64,000 nucleotides of DNA from Epinephelus fuscoguttatus (lineage: Eukaryota; Chordata; Actinopteri; Perciformes; Serranidae). The DNA lies in NCBI RefSeq assembly GCF_011397635.1, contig NC_064763.1:24007437-24071436 (forward strand). Reading direction: 5' to 3'. Position numbers and translations under genes: made by a program. Numbering within the stretch: the stretch's first letter is position 1; every line of letters starts with the position of its first letter. Positions 11,940 through 22,340 of the stretch are shown in pieces. The notes under the pieces are model-generated. The model saw only the letters and a list, made by a program, of their open reading frames with translations. It searched no databases and was not told the origin of the DNA.

Positions 11940-14045
11940 CATACAATGACAGGGCTCACTGTTAGCATCACATGGCTAACGTTAACTAAAAGTATTTTGT
12001 TTATTGCCAGAGTTAACTTGTTTCTTTGTTGGTTTGAGTTTGTTGGGACAGTCGGTGTTGAATGTCAGCAACTGCTGCTTTGTTAGCTTGTGCTAACTGG
12101 GCAGAACTGACTAGTAGCTACCCTGACATTTTTCTGACAACCCCAAATTTTGAAGCCCAATTCGTCCAAAAAATGTCCCATTGGACCAAATGCCTATTTC
12201 TTTGACAACCACTGAAAACCACCTACAAACAAAGTTACGTTTCTCTGAAAAGACACACTCTCTGCACTTAGATTCAGTTTGCCAGCGGTGTTTGAGACAC
12301 CAGTCACGTGTGTTTTTACCAACCCATCGCTGCATTTCTTAGCAGCGTTTTAACCACCAATCTTTTCCCAACCATAGGCAAGGTTGTTTTTTTTTTTGTT
12401 GCCTAAATCTAACCACACATTTACCACAGCATTGTGGTAATGGTTATGTAACATATCCATGGTTTATCTACGGAAATGTACAATGCAAACCTTTTTCTTT
12501 CTTTTTTTTTTCAATGGGCATTTGTTTTTTGATAACAAGCTGTTGGAGAGATGGGCTTTCAGTCCAACAGGACAAGTTTGCTGATCTATTGGAGTCGGGG
12601 CGGTCTGCAATCAGAACCCTAGTGCAAAAAGGATCAAATGCAGGTATCATTTGGATGGGAAAGTTTAAACTTAGCACTGGGTTATTTCATTGGATGCTTT
12701 GAAGATACTGAGTAATGATACCCAGCGATGGCTTGTTCCCTCTGTAGCTACTATACGCTATAAGTTAAGGGTCTCCTGGCTGTAGCTTTATAGCAGTGCA
12801 GGGACATGCCCATGGTGTCAGTCTTATCTTATTGCTTTTAGAATATTCTGTGTTTTTGCTGCCCTTCATTCACTCTGTTTTCTTCCATAATTGTATTTAT
12901 GTAACAAACACCAGTAGGCTAAACATAATCATTCATAACATAATAAGCATTAATATTTATAAACACATTAAATCTGTTGTTTGTGTGCCATCATGCATTA
13001 TGTCAATTGACAGCTGTGTGTTTATACAATTGCTGATTTAATTGAACGTTAATACTACTCTTGCACTGATTGACTGTTGGTCTGTGAGTAACCTGTGGCT
13101 GTAATTTATCACTAATGATTTATTTAACACATAACAAACATTTGTCTTTGCGACTCTGAATGTACAGATTACTCTCCAGCACACTGCGTGCAACACAGTC
13201 ATTACCTCATGACACAGATGTGGTTTAAAGGTGTCCTTCTGTGCTCCCACTCGTGGTTGATGCTCCTAATTGTCTCATAGAAAAAGCAGCAGAACCTCTG
13301 TTAACATCTGCACAGAGTGGAAGATGAAGGCTTGTTTAATGCTCAGAGATGATGGAGATTATTCCTGCCCTGTTTGTGTGGCCTGGAGGAGCCACACAGC
13401 GAGTCAGGGCCAGGCTAATTTATCTGTGTGGCCCAGGCACAAAGCCAGGAAATTAGGTGGTCTAGGCCATTGGAGCTTTGCTAATATAAAACACAATATG
13501 CACATGCACACCCAGCGTCAGACCTGCAGTGCATCTCTGTGTGTCTCAGAGGGAGGCCAGGATCAAGATTAATTCACGATGACATTAACCTGTCAGCAGC
13601 TGATCAAGTCTCATCACCTGATTCTTGAACAGGAAACAGCGGAAATCAGGTTGGTTGTATGGGTGCAAACAGCTCTGGGAACTTGGCTATTGGCTTGACA
13701 GAATCAGGGCTGTGTACATTTTAAACAGCTGCTTCTATAAAATGATCCTACATAAGGAAGCTACAGTATCTTTAGTTTGTGCTTTTGAGAGGGAAAAGAT
13801 GTTAAGATGATGACAATTTTTTTCTGGTGAAGGGGCACTGTAGTATAACACTTACAAAGTTGGGGCACTTAAAAGACACTGATTTAAATAACTGAGTTGA
13901 TATCACACTAAAGGAATGTATTAGTGCTTGTTGAGTTATTTACCAAAACAAAAAATACTATAGAGCTGTGATGTTATAATCATCTCTTCCTCTTTTTATA
14001 CTTGCGTGTCATTTTCTCTTACTAACTGTTAATATATATTGTTAG
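11940..14045. other. Intergenic, no gene recognised
   Basis: No supportable exon. The block 13270-13610 is non-repetitive and rich in homeobox-like TAAT cores, which makes it a candidate conserved non-coding element. That is a guess from composition. Confidence 0.45.
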
Positions 14046-14160
14046 ACCGTCAGTCCCTGAAGAAGACTTTGGTCGATACGCGTAGGTCTGTTTTGTTTCC
14101 TTTGCTCAATTAAAGTTACTTTATATATTTTTACCTGAAGACGGAGTGCCTCAGCATTTT
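14045..14160 (+). repeat. Repeat fragment with hammerhead-like core
   Basis: CAGTCC (14051-14056) can pair with GGTCTG (14085-14090) with one mismatch. Between them lie CTGAAGA (14057-14063), a GAC-TTTG-GTC stem-loop and GATACGCGTA. This order (stem I, CUGANGA, stem II, GAAA, short stem III) is that of a hammerhead ribozyme as known from Penelope-like retroelements. The third base of the GAAA box is T and an unpaired A precedes stem II, so activity is doubtful. Confidence 0.4.
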
Positions 14161-14559
14161 TTCCTTGGTTGTCTGCATTTTTTACAAACAGCAAGACCTC
14201 CTTGGTTTTTGTTCAGTATTTACTGTTAATCCTTTGCAATTTTGAATGTACATGCACATTGTTCAGTTTGTTCTCATGCACTGTTCTTAAGTACACCTAT
14301 GAAAAGTAAAGCCCCACATTAATGTATAACCCACATAATCATGAGCAAGGAATTTGTGTATAATCCATTGAATTGGATAGGCTGTAATCACATGACCAAT
14401 GTGCTGATGGGAGTATAAAAGGAAGTAGTGTTAAGAGTGAAAGTCCACATAAGGAGGCAGGTTTAGGTAGTGGATGGGTCAAACAAACACAGGACTTTAC
14501 CCCAGGAGATCAGTGTTTGTGTCCTGTGTGAAACCAAGTGAATTATTTTAGGGGACATT

Positions 14560-15420
14560 GTTACCATGTTTATATTCCTAAACCTACTCTACTGTATGTA
14601 ACTCTGTGTTAAGAAGGTAACATGACAGTACCCAACCTAATCTACATAACTTTATTTGCTCAAACCTAACCTACGTAGCTTTATGTTAAATATGTAACGT
14701 GACATTTGGCATGGCAGGAGAGGAAAATCTAATCTAAAATCTGATCTAAACTCAAAATAACAAACTTTGTCACATTATTAGCACAGCGGTTAATCCTTCT
14801 CCACTGGAAGAACCCTCATCCACTGGTATTGTGTATGTATGTTCTTAAAAAAAAAAAAAAAAGTTTAAAACAAGTTATGTGATGGTGCTTAACCATGTTT
14901 CTTTTCCTAAACCCAGCCTAGGTAGGTTTATGTTAAATATGTAATGTGATGATGCAAAACAATGTTTCTTTTCCTAAACCTAACCTACAAAACATACAAA
15001 CATACAAAACCTAATTTACATAGCTTTACATAAAATACGTAACCTGACAATGCCCAACCACGTTTCTTTTCCTAAACTTAGCATATGTAACTTTACTTGC
15101 CTAAGGCTAACCTACATAACTTTACATTAAGAACATAACGTGACTACACTTAACCTAATTTTCTTAAACCTAGCATATATAACTTTACTTTTGTAACCTA
15201 CGTAACTTTTCGTTAAGAATGTAATGTGACAACACCCAACTATGTTTCTTTTCTAAAACCTAACCTAAGTAACTTTACTTGCTTAAACCTAACCTACATA
15301 GCTTTACATAAAATATGTTATGTGACAACACCCGACCATGTTTTTTTTCCCCTAAACCTAGCGTACCTAACTTTATGTACCTAACCTACATAACTTAATG
15401 TTAAATACGTAACATCATTC
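14560..15420. repeat. Degenerate tandem repeat (minisatellite), about 95-bp unit
   Basis: Repeated blocks contain TTTCTTTTCCTAAACCTA, CTACATAACTTTA and TTAAATACGTAACGTGACA. Roughly seven to eight diverged units are visible, with unit length varying around 90-100 bp. An A-run lies near 14848. No coding potential. Confidence 0.7.
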
Positions 15421-16615
15421 ATGTGCTGCTAATTTGTTAGATATCATATGAACCATTTTATATGCATTTTTGTAAAAAATTTTATACAAACCACTGTATG
15501 CAGGTATGATGCACTGTTTTGTGCAAGATACATTTGTGAAGGTTTAAAAACTTGAGCTTGTATTGTCTAAGAATGGATCAATAACCCAACAGAAGTATGA
15601 AAAAAAAAACACTTACAGTGGGTCAAAACAACCCATCAGTACTGGGTAAAGTTATGACATCATCAGGGTTACTTTCTCAGACATTATGAAGAAAAATAGT
15701 GGAGCGCCCCTTTAAGGTGCTTTGCATAAGTAGTACTCTGCATGATTTTAATATGTTCCATTCATCTGCAAATTACAAGGGCACACTTCTTTTTTTCTTT
15801 TTGTGTTTGTGGTGAAGTAGAGTTGAAGGTTATTTATAAGGACAGGAAGCCAAGCTCAGTGTTTTTATTTGTTCCTTTGTATGAAGAGCTCATGTAATTT
15901 CCATTCAGAAAATCTTTCCACTGTTTCTGTGATCTACACTATGCTTATTATCACAGGAAGTGACATCAGCTGCAGCTGCTTTATGGTACTCTGTAACATG
16001 TCTTTACCGTCAGTGACACTGTTTTTGTCTTCGCAGCAGTTTTGATACAGCCTCCCAAAAGAAGTAAACGTGATGCCCCTTCTTTCTGTTGGGCCCCATT
16101 TCTTCAACATTCATGAACAAACTCAATTGTGACTCTTTAGTCGCTCTGCTATCTGCCTTTTCTTGCAGGCTGACTCCCCCGACAACTGAAACCTTCATCT
16201 CCCTTGTTAAAGTTAGACATTTATAAACCCACAATGATTACAGTTTTTGAAACTGACATGAATCCTGCCTCTTTTTATGAGTACTCAAGAAGCGTATGTG
16301 TGAAAGACAGATGGTGACACTGTGTTCTTTTGGCAGACATTAAGCACTGTGCTGCTTTGGGGCTACAACTAAACAGGATGAGTTTTCCTCACCTGGTCTG
16401 GATTTGTGCTTAAAACAGCTTCAAGTTTCAGATTACTTTAAATTCATCCAAAAGCTGATATCATACTGTACTTAAGGAACAGGCCTTCCACTGTAGATTG
16501 TTTGACTTTTGTGCACTGGTGGAAGAAGTCCTGACATCTTTTTATGAGTGAAGAGTAGCAATATCTCAGTGTAAATTTACTCATTCACTATCATAAATCA
16601 TGAAGTTACGCCTAA
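15421..16615. other. Intergenic, no gene recognised
   Basis: Nothing beyond low-complexity AT-rich sequence is supportable. Confidence 0.5.
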
Positions 16616-16621
16616 ACATAT

Positions 16622-16912
16622 AATGGCAACACTTCGTTTTAATAGTCTACCTACAGATAGTTTATAGAGTATTTGTAACATTTCAGCTGTTTATTAGTTG
16701 GGATTCAACAATACAACTCTTTTGCTTTATTATCTAGATGTTTAACAAATTATCTAAAGACAATTCATGAACATACCTTCATATTCTTAGATTTATTTAG
16801 TTTACTATACTCTACATATACACATCTACAGACTTATTGGATCTCAACTAATAAGCTGATGAAATGTTACAAATACTCTATAAAATATCTGTACTAAAAT
16901 AAAGTATAACCA
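16622..16912. mobile_element. Foldback MITE with long inverted arms
   Basis: The left arm contains TATAGAGTATTTGTAACATTT, then TTATTAGTTGGGATTCAACAA. The right arm carries the complement of both in reverse order (AACTAATAAGC, AAATGTTACAAATACTCTAT). About 290 bp, with arms close to 100 bp. No coding capacity. Confidence 0.75.
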
Positions 16913-17149
16913 AATATACTTTAAAAAAAGTACTTCAAGTACCGACATTTAAATGACTTATTATGCATAATGTGTCAGCCAAGATGGAGCTTCTGTTAGG
17001 CAGAATGATTAGTGACCATATTTTACACTTACTCACTCTTTACACACTTTTGCACAAAAATCTAAAAGCACTACACACCCACAAGACACTTTTGTTTTTA
17101 CTTCCATTTTTCGCAGGTTTAAGTTAAAGATGTAGAATAATAGATTTAT

Positions 17150-18125
17150 TTCTCTCAAATTGTGGTTGCAAATTTGTTCACATTTGTGTGAGAGAGCACT
17201 TCTCCTTTTCCAGGATAATGACAGGTGTGGGATGTTAAGATACCCATTAAACAGCATCAGTACTACACAGGTGTGCCTATGGGATTGTCACAATAAAAAG
17301 CCACTTAAAAATGTGCAGTTAGATCACACAACAAAATTACACAGGCATCAGTAGTTTCGAGGGAGCGAGCCACTAACATGCAGACTGCACCAGAGCTGTT
17401 GCCCATACTGAATCTTCATGTCACTACCATAAAACATCTCTAATTTCTGATGCCCCAAAATCCACATTTGTTCTAATTATATTTGTCAACACATCTGCCA
17501 AATGTGGTGCTTTTATCACAAAAATGAACAATTTTATAGCTATGCCGCCCCATTAAATGTCATTTCTATGAATTAGGCAGTAAAGGCCTTACAACCACAC
17601 AAGCTGGTTACAACAGTGACCTGCTTTCAGGTGAGTACTGATGAGGACAATTAACATGCAGGTGAGCTTCCTTGAGGCAGTTTCTGATTTGTGCAGAAAT
17701 TCTTCTGTTGTGCAAACCATTTAATGCTTCAGCTGTTTGGGTGGTTGATCTCAGACAAGCTTACAGGTGAAGACGCTGGATGTGGAGGTCCTGAGCTGGT
17801 GCGACTAAATGTGGTCTGCAGTTGTGAGGCCTATTGGATGTACTGCCAAATTCACAGACACAACATTGGAGATGTATTTTGTTAGTGAAATAAACATTCA
17901 GTTCAGGGGCAACAACACTAGTGGACATTCTTGAGAAACTTAAAACCTGCAACATCAGCAGCATTATGTTGTGTGATCAAACTGCACATTTTAGAGTGGC
18001 CTTTTATTATGACCTTCCCAAGGCACACCTGTGTAGTACTGATGCCGTTGAATCAGCATCTTGATTATGTTACTAACTGCTCACTAACACAGATTTGCGA
18101 CCAAATTTGGGAGGAATATATCTAT
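17150..18125 (-). mobile_element. Tc1-like transposon remnant with inverted transposase pieces
   Basis: Minus strand 17964-17761 reads F-G-S-T-S-N-R-P-H-N-C-R-P, the linker and second helix-turn-helix region of Tc1/mariner transposases. The outer arms (17150-17400 and 17900-18125) are inverted copies sharing CAGTACTACACAGGTGTGCC-type sequence and GTGCAGTT-GATCACACAACA. The left arm repeats, in opposite orientation, the start of the transposase gene. No catalytic DDE residues are seen, so the element is dead. Confidence 0.7.
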
Positions 18126-18189
18126 TAAGTGTATCAAAAAAAATTGTAGATATTTAACTAGATATTACATAGATATATTTAGATATTCA

Positions 18190-18335
18190 TTTAACAAGGT
18201 GGCACATTGTATGGTAGCCTCAGCCACCAGTGTATGCATATGTGTGTGAATAGGTGAATTTGACTACTAGTATAAAAAGCACTTTGAGTGGTCAGATGAC
18301 TAGAAAGGCGCTATACAAGTGCAGATCCATTTACC
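18190..18335 (+). repeat. LINE-derived 3' tail (L2/CR1 type)
   Basis: Contains AAGCACTTTGAGTGGTCAGA and AAAGGCGCTATACAAGTGCAG, the widespread teleost L2/CR1-like 3' tail sequence. Only the end is present. Confidence 0.6.
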
Positions 18336-18754
18336 AAAACCTTAGCAAAAACAAGTGTTGCATTTAAAATTTGTTCAGTATAAGTTGCACTATTTGAAAA
18401 GCCACTCGTAACTATAGGTGTTACGTATTGGGTAAGTGGTATACATTTTCCCTCTGAAAGATAGTGACACAGCAGATGTATCTAGCAGCCACTGTAAATA
18501 GTGCAGGTACAAAGGATGGCTCTGTTTAGTTAAAATATACAAATAAATCATGACAAAGAGGGCAGCAAACACCATACCAGCACCTCAGAACTAATTGGAA
18601 CGTAACCATTATTAATATTATTGATATTATTGATTAGATCTGTTTTTTTCTCTCTTGACAGACCCTCAAGCATATGGGACTAAACTGTGTGTAACCTCAA
18701 TACCACAAGTATTCTCTGTGTTTATGGGTCTGTCAAATGGTAGTGTTGAACAAC

Positions 18755-18835
18755 AGCTCCCTCTGCAGGACAAAATGTGGAAGCACCACCATAAAACAAA
18801 CCAATGCATTGATGACATCTAGTGTAGGACAGAGG
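18755..18835 (+). repeat. Short interspersed repeat, shared with 26138-26226
   Basis: CTCCCTCTGCAGGACAAAA, GGAAGCACCACCA and GACATCTAGTGTA occur here and at 26138-26226 in the same order. Of unknown class. Confidence 0.5.
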
Positions 18836-18839
18836 TATT

Positions 18840-20188
18840 ACATTAGGCATGTTTTAATTCATCCAGGCTATTGTTTTTTGGGTTTTGGAAGGTATGTATA
18901 TTTTAACTGTCTTTATTAGCAGCAACAGTGTTGTTTACAGACATGGCGACTTCTGCAAAGAAAACACAGGAAACTTTAATTGTGTATAACCTTTATTTGT
19001 TACTATAGTTTTTCTATAGCATTTAGCACACCTTTGGTGGTAGAAGAGCACAAACAAACCAAGCTGACTTATCTATTTGAAAAAATATAAAGACATCTTT
19101 ATTGCGAGTACTACTTTGCAAATAATACTGAGCAGCGCAGCGTCTGAAAATGAAGGCATACATAAAGCAGTAATGCAGCGTGGACACAATCATTGTTAAA
19201 ATGTGACGAGTAAAAAAGAACATTCAAATTACATTAGCAACATAAAGAGAGCCTACACTGGCCCCGAATATGTGTGTTACAATGTGGAAGGCGTGTCCAG
19301 TGTTAACATAAAATATAAAGATGAACAACACATAAAGCTACAATATTCTTTCATACGTCACATATACTGTGGATATTAACACATGCGTACTTGTGCAGGA
19401 GGAGCGTGGTGTCTAAATTAAACAATGATTATTTAATGAACAAAGCATCACGCTTGTTCTCACCATATACCATCTTGGCAATGTCTGTAATTTCAAGTTC
19501 ATCACTCTCACTATGAGGCTGCAGAGCTGAAACCTCCACATCTATAAACAGACTTTGCAAACTAACACAGTCACACATCTGCATGTGTTTTAATGCGGTA
19601 GAGCAGATAGCACCAAAGCACTGATTGAAACATGGTGCACTGACATTGGAGTCTTTTCCCAAAAATCATCCCAATCATGTTGAGTATTTGTCTTATTGCT
19701 GTCTAAGGGGAGTAGAAAAGAGACTGTTGTTGAGCTGCTTTGCTGTAACCAGGTGAACCTCACATGGGGGTACAGTATACGGACATCTCACTTCTGTTCA
19801 CAGGATATTAGTGATTAGTATCGCTAGCAGTAAAGGCAGTGTTTGCGCAGTTATTCATTACGCTAACTGAATAGCCATGTCAGCCTCCTACATACCTGTC
19901 TAGATGTCTATAGGTGAGCAAACAGGTGAGATTGTAATGTAATCCAAATTAATCTGTGGCATGATAAATCCAATCCATTCTTGTAGAGTTTGAGGGAAGA
20001 GCTCCACTTTTAATGTCAGTGTGTATAATAAAATGTATTATAAATCTATAGGAAGCATCTGTTACTCTGTAACAAAAATACAAAAACCACCACAAAATTA
20101 AGATTTATTTGGATTTAAAGTGGAAATAGACAAGTTCTCTGCTTTAACTTATCATTATGAAGCAGATGCTGATTGCACAGTGTAGTGG
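18840..20188. other. Intergenic, no gene recognised
   Basis: No exon or transposon ends that I can support. Confidence 0.5.
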
Positions 20189-20196
20189 TTTTAGAA

Positions 20197-20520
20197 CAGT
20201 GGTTCCCAACTGGTGGGTCACGGTCCAAAAATGGGTAGCGGGTCCATTCTGAATGGGCCGCAAGTGACTTGCTAACATGTCAAGTTTGTAAAAAACATTC
20301 TTTATTTTTAAATACAGTGAATTTCCAGTACAGAGCTGCATTTTTGAAGTGTCGTTTTCTGCTGTAGAGTGAGTGACTAACGGACAGTCACATGACAGAG
20401 ACAGCAATCTAACTCGACGATATGGCCAAACACAAGTATGACGCTAAATACATTAAGCTGCATAGACCTTTAAGCAATGACTAAGGAGAAATCTGTGGCT
20501 GGACCAGTTGGGAAGCACTG
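20197..20520. mobile_element. hAT-type non-autonomous element, copy 2
   Basis: Same ends as the 48-359 element (CAGTGGTTCCCAACTGG, right end GGGAAGCACTG with one change). The flanks TTTTAGAA and CTTAGGAA are a decayed 8-bp duplication. The interior again contains a transposase-start-like frame M-A-K-H-K-Y-D-A-K-Y-I-K near 20422. Confidence 0.82.
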
Positions 20521-20637
20521 CTTAGGAATAATGACACCATCACATGTATAGATGGTTCCCTATGAGTCTTGCTTTTACTATGCAATTCCGTCTGCCACCA
20601 GAGACGATCTTTGAGAAAAAAATAAAGGCATGATTTA

Positions 20638-21600
20638 CAGGGGCGTTGTAGTGAGGGAGGAAAGTGGGACTGATATCACAGGGCCCCAATCAGAGGGGGG
20701 CCCTCAAAAAGCCTGGATGAAAACTTTGGTTTTGTTTGCAAATTTTTATATCGAAGTAATTGCTGCCATGATTAAATTAAAATTAGCTGAAAAAATTGGT
20801 TCAGAGACTGAACTTTGTATAAAAACGAGTGGTTAGACCCATCTAACCTCTTAAAGATGCAAAATGGTTTAGTCCGCTCCGCACTATTTATCTCTAAACA
20901 CAGCTAGAGCCAAGTAAGCGACTATATTCTTTAACTGACTGGAAAATGCAAGGTTGTGCGCTTGGCATTTCTCTTGTGCCTACTCTGTGACAACTTTCAA
21001 GGGCATGGAGTCAGGTTGCGCCTGAGGTTGCTAAGCGATAATTAACCAGCACCGCATCATAGCCTACTTGCCAGAAATCCAGAGTACAGAGCTGATCTTC
21101 ATCCAGGCATTGTTTTGTAAGAGTGTATTAGGCCAAAAATATTGACAGATGTAAAGCTTCTTCTCCACATTTATCACAGACTGATATATATGGAAGAAGG
21201 GAAAGATATCTGCCAGCTGTGATTGGTTGTTCCCATCACATGAAGTTAAACTTTGTTTATTTATGGGCACAGTTTTCATGCCCTGAAAAATAGGCGTTTG
21301 GGAGTGTGACATTGTGTACATCGAAAACAATAAATTTGAGGGTGCAAAAATGCAGCATGTGTATGGCAACATAAGCTGCCAGAGCCACAACGTACACTGT
21401 CATGTCTCTCCCCGAGAAAAGGAAATCAGGGTTTCCAACTTGAGAAGAAAGAAAGGAAGGGGAAAGAAAGCAAACTGACTTAATTTAAAGATATTTAAAA
21501 TTCAAAGGGTGCGTCAGAGAGACGTGGATTGAGAGAGGAAGGGTGGGGGCCCACAGAGACTGCTTATGCATGGGGCCCTGAATTTGGTGCTACGTCCATG
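20638..21600. mobile_element. hAT derivative, 963 bp, ZMYM1-like transposase relic
   Basis: The left end CAGGGGCGTTGTAG and the right end (complement CATGGACGTAGCACC) are imperfect inverted repeats. They are flanked by ATGATTTA (20630-20637) and TTGATTTA (21601-21608), a 7/8 match of the 8 bp expected for hAT. Near 21410 a frame reads E-K-R-K-S-G-F-P, resembling the lysine-rich start of ZMYM1-like hAT transposases. No intact gene remains. Confidence 0.72.
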
Positions 21601-22181
21601 TTGATTTATGGCACAGAGAAAGTGCAGCAACTATTGCACGGTAGTGTATCAGAGTATCAATCTAACTTCTTTGCAGTTACTTTCCTCAGTAGTGGAAATA
21701 GCAGATGGTGAAACAACCAAAGTGGGAAACAAAGTGCAGTGTGTCCTGTGTGTAGGTGGGCTTGGAGGAAAACGGAACGTAATTTGTTAGTCTTTGTGAC
21801 GGTAGCTGCATTCATAATACCACTTGGAAATGCTCGTGGGGGAGAAGTTAAAAAGTTGTCTGTTTCCACTTTAAGAATATAGTTCTTTATATCGATCAGT
21901 CCCAATTAATCTTATTTACAAGGGAGACCTGATCAAGGCAACAGATTAAAAACCTCAACACTGTTCACTGCTGCATTTGTTTGCAATGTCTTACATTTGG
22001 CATTGTCATGACTTTTTTCTCCACTGTTAATACTAGTACTGTGGAACAGTGGTGTTCAAGGTACAGTACAGTGATGACAATGAAGTCTATTACATAAAAG
22101 ATTTTACATCTCAAAGGTATGTTTTTTTTTTTTTAAAGAACAGCCTAATGCTAAATAAAATATTGATTTCATCCAGTCTTA

Positions 22182-22187
22182 TTTATT
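22182..22187 (-). terminator. Poly-A signal of the Thy-1-like gene
   Basis: AATAAA on the minus strand, about 155 bases past the stop codon at 22341. It is the nearest good candidate, and other AT-rich matches lie close by. Confidence 0.5.
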
Positions 22188-22340
22188 CCCAGGAGTTTTC
22201 ATGGCTTCTTCTCACTGCCTAAAAAATAAAAGTAAATAAAAGCATCCCATATAGAGTCAATCACCAACCATCAAACCACAGTGAGTCACAAATAACATTA
22301 AGAAAGGTCTGTTGAGTCGTTACCCTGCCAGTGTGAGAAT

